Shown: positions 58,260 through 64,000 of the stretch, piece by piece | Numbering within the stretch: position 1 is the first letter of the stretch | Layout of the letters: each line of letters begins with the position of its first letter | NCBI GenBank assembly: GCA_028023455.1 | Contig: JAQFVV010012508.1 | Location: 2,975,877 to 3,039,876 of the forward strand | From: Epiperipatus broadwayi | Taxonomy: Eukaryota > Onychophora > Udeonychophora > Euonychophora > Peripatidae | Length of the DNA: 64,000 nt | Direction: 5' to 3' | The notes under the pieces: generated by a model | The model's input: the letters and a program-made list of their open reading frames with translations, nothing else | Databases searched by the model: none | What the model was told of the DNA's origin: nothing | Made by a program: the position numbers and the translations under genes

Positions 58260-59510
58260 CAACAAAACTGTAATCATCAAAGAGTGACACTTGTTATTAA
58301 AATAACAAATGGACTTTATATACTTTCAATATTGAATCAATTATGAAAATATAATCTTATTGTAACAAATTAAAATATGTAATGTCAGTGTGAATATATA
58401 CACACACACATAAATTTTTAAACATTTATAGTATTTTTTATATACAACTGTAAAAGGTTAATCATGTATTTATTTTATATGATGATTGTAATATGTCAAT
58501 TATACTGCATATTTATGTGTGTGCATATATGTCAATGCTTGTCAAATAGAACATATATGCAAATTTTAATAATTTTTGTCATTATTAAATGTCAATTGAA
58601 ATATATTCATGTAATTGTAAAATGCATGGCTGTATGCATATATATATATATATATATATATGTTATATATAAACCACTATATAGTAACTTGAATTTTGTA
58701 TGATAATCACATATATGTAAATCACATACTGATAATTTAAAAATTTGCACAGTAATCAAAATCAGAAAGTTTATGTGCGTGGTCTTTTTTTATAGACCTT
58801 AATTTCAATTTTTTGTTGTTATAATAAACTTTCATTCAATTAATCACTTGGTCACAAAAAGTAATAGAGCTTATGTTCTCTAAGCTAGATTCAAGGATGA
58901 GATGAATATAAAAATGGCGGTGGGTATTTAGTGCTTTTGGGCATCCAGAGGTGATCAATCATCCTGGTTGGTGCAAGAGAATACTCTTTAAAGCCCATGC
59001 ATTACCTTTTATTTTAATTTAGTCTTCTGGAAGTTAAGTTTATAGTTGTCCAGTACAACTGGCCTGAGAATTGATGATGATCAGCATGTTTTTGTATCCA
59101 AAAATTGTTTAGATTTTCTGGTTATATATTCTAATGGATTAGCACTTAAGTGGTGCATCCAAGTTATGTTTAAATAATTGCTCAAGCTGGTAAAGGTTCA
59201 ATAGTTATCCTAGTCTACAAAGACCCATTTCCAATCCAGTCACAAGGTTGACTGTTGATTTATATTTTTTATTGCTCAAATCTGGCCACAAGATGGACTG
59301 TTGATTTTATTCTCATTTATTGTATTGATTCATGTTAATGAATGGTTTATTTTGAGTATTACTATCACTTTTTGATAACTGATCTAACTGGCTGATCTCT
59401 CAGAGATCTGATCTCATGCTCCCCTTAAATATTAGACTTCTTGTAAATTTTATATTAAATAATTTTATTTGAAATATTGTTGACTTGGGAATGATGATGA
59501 TTTTCCATCA
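58260..59510. repeat. Diverged duplicate segment, copy 1
   Basis: Runs of matching text align with 61.88-63.22 kb in the same orientation. Examples are TTATTGTAACAAATTAAAAT, ATGTCAATTGAAATATATT, CACTTAAGTGGT and CCCATTTCCAATCCAGTCAC. It contains (TA)n near 58640. No ORF is conserved between the copies, so this is a large dispersed repeat or an old segmental duplication. Confidence 0.7.
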
Positions 59511-59514
59511 CCCC

Positions 59515-60940
59515 AGGTACAATTTTCACTACCACTTTCTACCACCCCATTCTGTTACAAATGGCTACCTGAGGGCTGATGATGATGATCATATCTGTGG
59601 CAATCATTATAGTTTACTGTCCAATGTAAGGCTGATGATAATCACATATGCTGATGACCATCACTTCAAAATTATCAATTTGATCTCAAACCACAACTAA
59701 GAAAGAAAAAAATTAGCATTTTATGCAAAATTAATTAAAAAAATTACTGTGAAATATGTGACAAGATTATTGATGATGATTATAAATTATAAAATAGTAT
59801 TTTTCATGTATGTTTGGAAAGTTTCATGTTTAGAGTTAAATAGAAAATCAATGAATTTGGAGATTGGATTCGGTGTTTGATTATTGAAGTTTGTTTAGCT
59901 GTATTTTCAGTTTTGATGATAGATGGAGATTTTTTGTCATTGGTTTGAGGATGCAATGTTTTCATCAACTCTGAGGGTGTTCTATCTCAGCTATTTGCTC
60001 CAACCCATTTTCTGTATTCATATTGTTTATCATAGAACAGTTAACATAGTCATGCCATGATTCCAGCCTCTAAGTCTCCAAAGAAAAGGAGCAAGGCATA
60101 GCTTGTATTTCCCAGCCCATAAGACTCAAAAGAAGCAGGGCAGTTTTGTATTTTCCAGCCCCTCCATAAGAGAGGACTTTGCAGACATTGCAGGGTCGTT
60201 ATAAAGGTTGTAGTAGCTTATAGTATCTCACTTGAGGTAGCACTCTTAATGTTCATGGCACATTGTGTACTTATAGTCCACTTATAGTATCTCATTTGAG
60301 GTAGCACTCTTGGTGTTCATAGTGCATTGTGTACTTACAGTCCAATGGCTGAATTCTTTATCTTATCTCAAAATTGCAGATCACTATTCATTCTGTTAAC
60401 TGTCAGATGTCTGTTTGATCTCTAAAAAAATTGATGAGTACATAGTTTTAGGTATGATGTTTGTTTTGATTATATATGCAAATTATGTAAAATATTGTTA
60501 GATAGGTGTTTCATTTCTATTTTCTTTTTCCCTCAGATCAGGGCAATGTAACCAGTTGACTTACATAGCACACAATATAATGTGTGTGCATATATATATA
60601 TATATAAAGTAAAGGAAAAGTAGAAATAAAGACATACATAAATTTTTATAGATATTTTTCTACATTTCCTGGAATAATAATGACTGTAAAGGGTTAAATA
60701 AACTTTTTAAAAGGTCTGAATAAATATAAATATTGTATTATTATTATTCTGATTTTGAAATTTAAAAACAAGTATTGTATTTTTGAAATTTTTTAATTAA
60801 TTGAACAAAATTTCTATCTATTAGAAATCCCCTAAGTGAAAACATGCAGATCACACTTCGACAAAAATTTTAAGCTTGTTTTCAAAAGGGATTAGAGAGA
60901 TTAAAAAAATCCAGTTTTTAAATTTAGTGTTATCACCTCA
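59515..60940. other. No confident gene; 67-bp tandem repeat
   Basis: The phrase from TAGTATCTCA(C/T)TTGAGG to ATTGTGTACTTA.AGTCCA is present twice in tandem (60218-60284 and 60285-60352). A 71-codon ORF at 59485 is Asp/His-rich because of GATGAT repeats and is not credible. The local composition is less AT-rich between 60000 and 60400. Confidence 0.5.
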
Positions 60941-60945
60941 CCAAG

Positions 60946-61515
60946 ACTATAAAAGGGCTGATAAAAATATCAGCTGCTGTCTGTATTGTAGTTTTTGTAA
61001 GAGCTAAAGAGAACAGTTTGGTTATTAAAATGTTTTGAGTAGATGACAGCAATTAGCTAACCAAAATAGATAGCCACAGTTTGTTGTTGGCTGTAGCAGG
61101 GTTGGCAGAATAGCTACCTTGAACTGACGTAGCTGAAGGCAGGACAGTAGATCAAAGAGCTGCTATTTTCCTTTAAAGGAATTTGAATTCACATGGAGAA
61201 AAATGACACACTTCTTTGTGTTGAAATTCATAGCCTTAAATGTGGAGAAAATAGTTGCTTGCCTGAAATCAATCAAACCAAGACAGCTGCTTTCCTGGAA
61301 CAAAGTTAGACAGAAGGGAGACCAACTACAGACCAACATTTTACATGGATTATATTTTTCCTGATGATGACAATCACCAAAATCAAACTCACCAAGAAAA
61401 TCTTCCAGCTTGCCCAGGAAACCACAGCTTGCTGAAGAAGTAATTATATATATATGCTGATATATCTAAAGACAGGAAGCACAGATAAAGATGTATACAG
61501 CTGTTGGTGAGTAGG
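60946..61515 (+). promoter_or_regulatory. Possible TATA promoter with 5' exon
   Basis: CTATAAAAGGG (about 60947-60957) is a strong TATA box. About 25-30 bp on, a ~500-bp stretch of clearly higher GC begins and runs to GCTGTTG|GTGAGTAGGG (near 61505), a good splice donor. An open frame ends MDYIFPDDDNHQNQTHQENL then PACPGNHSLLKK and a stop (61342-61441). No domain is recognised. It could be a host 5' exon or an LTR-type promoter. No matching downstream copy was found. Confidence 0.35.
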
Positions 61516-61519
61516 GTTA

Positions 61520-61875
61520 TATATGATAACAAAATTTTAAATAATTTCCTTAGTAAAATGACATTTTTATAAGTGATGGATATATATATATTAGTTTAAA
61601 ATCGTTTATTATTAAAGAAAAAAGGCTTAAATTTATATTTATAAATTTAAAAAAACAAAAAACAAAAACAAACGTTATAATTAACAGTCAAGAAAAAGAT
61701 TTCCAAAAATCTTATAGACTAGAAAAAAGAAAGACATTTTAAATCAATCAACAATCATCTGTCAAAAATTTGATAGTACTTATTTTAAAGAAAAAAGGAA
61801 ACTATACCCACTAAAATAAAACTTACCAAAAAAAATGTGAATGTTATAATATTTCAGCAAAGAATTTAATTGTGA
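61520..61875. other. No gene seen
   Basis: AT-rich region between the possible exon and the duplicate segment. Confidence 0.5.
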
Positions 61876-61879
61876 AAAT

Positions 61880-63225
61880 GTATATTTTAATAACTTTATT
61901 ATTGTAACAAATTAAAATAGGTAAATGTCAGTCTGCATATATATGCACACACGTATATGTAAATTTTAAATCTTATTGTATTTTATATAACAATTCAAAT
62001 GTTATGTAAATAAATTAATATATTTCACTGATATGTGTTTTAAATAAACCTAACATAAAGTATTTGTATTATTAAAAATATAAGTTAAAAAGTTTAACCA
62101 TTTATTATTTTGTGTAACAAATTAAATATGTTCAGAAATTTCACACACATGCATGTATATCTGTCAATTATATTGCAAATACCAATGCTTGTCAAGTTTA
62201 ACCCATATGTAAAATGTAATAATTTTTTTAATAATTATTTTATGTCAATTGAAATATATTAATTGTATATTATAAATCGCATGTCTGTGCACACATATAT
62301 ATAAACCACCATATAGTAACTTGAATTTTGTATATTAATCACATATATGTAAATCACAATGTGATAATTTAAAATTTTGTATAGTAATCAAAATCAGAAA
62401 ACTTACATATGTGTAGCCTTATTTTTATAGACCTTAATTTCCATTTTTCATTTTTATTATTAATAAACTTGTATTCAACTGTTAAAAACTGTATTGCATC
62501 ATCTTTTGCTCATATATAGTAACAGAGCTTGTTCTCTGAGCTAGATTTGAGCACAGGATGAATATATAAATGGGGATGTATATTTATTTAAGAGCATTCC
62601 AATATGACATTATCCTGGTTTTGGTATGAGGATTATATTCTTCAAAGCTCCCTGCACATTTTATATTAATTTTGTCTTAATAGAAATTAAGTTTAGAGTC
62701 ATCCAGTTCATTAATGCTACTAAGTGGCCAGAGCATTGATGATGATCAGCATGTCTTAATATTTCAGCATTGTTTAGATTTTCTGGTTATGTATTTTAAT
62801 GAATTAGCACTTAAGTGGTCCATCCAAGTTATAATTAAATAATTGTCCAAGCTGGAAAAGGCGCAAAAGTTAGCCTGGTCTACAGAAGACCCATTTCCAA
62901 TCCAGTCACAAGATTGACTGTTGATTTATTGTACTGATTTATTTTAATTGTTGATCATTCATGATGATGAATGTTTCTTTTGAGTATACCTATTTATAGT
63001 GTTTTTTACATTTACCTTATAATGCTTGTTAGTTGCTTCTGATCTCTCAATGACCTCTTGAAAATTTTATGATCTCATGCTCTCTTTATAATATAACATT
63101 TCTTATATACTTTTGTGAAAAAACCTTACTCTAATAATATTATAATTCTTTGTAAATTTGATATTTAATATTTTACCATCACTTCCTAATACCTCATCCT
63201 GTTACAATATTTACTTATGCACAAG
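61880..63225. repeat. Diverged duplicate segment, copy 2
   Basis: It aligns in order with 58.26-59.51 kb at an offset of about 3.6 kb, with many indels. Both copies keep AGAGCTTGTTCTCTGAGCTA-like and GATGATCAGCATGT phrases. No protein is conserved. Confidence 0.7.
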
Positions 63226-63429
63226 TAATAATGTGAAAGTATTGAAAAACCCTTAGTGAACTTTATGTACACCGACTATCTGTAAATTATTAAAAATTTT
63301 ATATTTCTCTCTTAATATTATAATAAATAAAATTAAAAGCATGTGAAGCGCTTGAAAGAGAAGTTATAAAGAGTGCAAAAATATTAAACACTTAGCACTT
63401 TACACTTACAATAGAGCAAAGAAAAATAA

Positions 63430-63610
63430 TGACAAATTCATCAACATTTTTAGAACACTCTAAGAAGACCGGCCATGTATTCAAACCCTCTAACCTCAAA
63501 ATAGTTTGCATTGAGAAAAACGACCTCAAACTGAAAATTAAGAAGGTGTACTTCATTGCTGGTAACAATAACTCTCATCAATAGATGCGACCCCTGCTTT
63601 GACATTTCCA
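63430..63610 (+). pseudogene. Penelope-like element: GIY-YIG tail
   Basis: The frame gives KTGHVFKPSNLKIVCIEKND and LKLKIKKVYFIAGNNNSH followed by a stop, then a shifted TRPLL..ISKRW end. It is the sister of AGHVFEPCNSKIVCSEAND at 38.42 kb. In both copies a GCTACGAATATGAGG / GCCATGAATATGAGGG phrase follows 100-130 bp downstream. The 5' part is missing. Confidence 0.65.
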
Positions 63611-63614
63611 AACG

Positions 63615-64000
63615 CTGGACTATCTAAATAATTTGCATATATTTTGCATATCACCATTATCTCCCTGTTCTGTACTGTTCAGTATTGCTACGAATATGAG
63701 GCAACCCGCATCAAAAGCGCCAAGTATTTAATATTTTTGCACTCTTTATAGCTTCTCTTTCAAGCATTTCATACGCTTTTAATTTTATCTGTAAATGTAA
63801 AATATAGAAATTCCACCTACACTTTATTTTTAATCATCCATAAGCATACCATTTACATGCAGAGGGTGATTTATGTAGTCTAATGTAATTCAACTCAGCT
63901 ATAATCTATTCTGAAATCACTAGAGATAATTATACAGCTGAGCCTCAAATTTAAAAATCTCTTAATATTAAATTAATCTTCAGTTAATCGATAAAAAATG
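63615..64000. other. PLE 3' flank, then no gene
   Basis: 63640-63720 is shared with 38580-38680 (PLE 3' region). The segment CTTCTCTTTCAAGC..TTCA..CGCTTTTAATTTTAT (63752-63788) is an inverted copy of 63325-63370. The two flank the PLE tail as a ~40-bp inverted repeat. Confidence 0.5.

Noticed and set aside
61370-61395. CTGATGATGACAATC as a hammerhead core
   Set aside because: No stem II hairpin and no GAAA at the required place.

Overview
The window is AT-rich eukaryotic (metazoan) DNA with almost no ordinary coding sequence. Long ORFs are absent, and the few recognisable proteins are decayed mobile-element proteins. Repeats, palindromes and microsatellites fill most of the space. A short interstitial CCCTAA tract fits an animal with TTAGGG-type telomeres. 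Very low GC, Penelope-like elements, tRNA-derived SINEs, Merlin transposons and hammerhead-bearing short repeats together suggest an invertebrate. The species cannot be named from this sequence.

Layout. Positions 1-7 kb hold microsatellites, a 1.9 kb element with inverted ends (3.2-5.1 kb), a Penelope-like (PLE) fragment and a cluster of PLE-type hammerhead-like motifs (6.5-6.8 kb). Positions 7-14.7 kb hold near-perfect palindromic MITE-like elements (families A, C, D) and copies of a dispersed repeat, family B. Positions 15-31 kb are LINE pieces from two families, an (ATT)88 tract, tRNA-derived SINEs and more A/B copies. The one plausible small host-like gene, a 96-codon ORF, is at 17.8 kb. 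Positions 32-34.3 kb carry a 120-bp tandem triplicate, a SINE with a target duplication and a TIR element that contains a family B copy. Positions 37.9-41.4 kb hold a PLE fragment followed by a nearly full-length but broken endonuclease/RT LINE. Positions 41.6-46.7 kb hold a second, larger LINE on the minus strand, with PHD-like, esterase (SGNH), endonuclease and RT parts, interrupted by two tRNA-derived SINEs. Positions 52.3-57.3 kb contain two related Merlin-like DNA transposons with 8-bp target duplications. Positions 58-63 kb contain a diverged duplicated segment and a TATA-box region that may be a 5' exon. A PLE fragment closes the window.

Main discovery. Family B repeats (about 12 loci, both strands) carry a type I hammerhead ribozyme core: CTGATGA, a stem II hairpin, GAAA, a very short stem III and a closing stem I (ACCAA/TTGGT). 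A pol III B-box-like motif lies about 100-130 nt downstream. Several loci are head-to-head pairs forming large palindromes. Smaller hammerhead-like motifs of the Penelope type occur separately, and four PLE coding fragments are present. The window is therefore a graveyard of retroelements, with a SINE-like or retrozyme-like hammerhead family as its most notable component.
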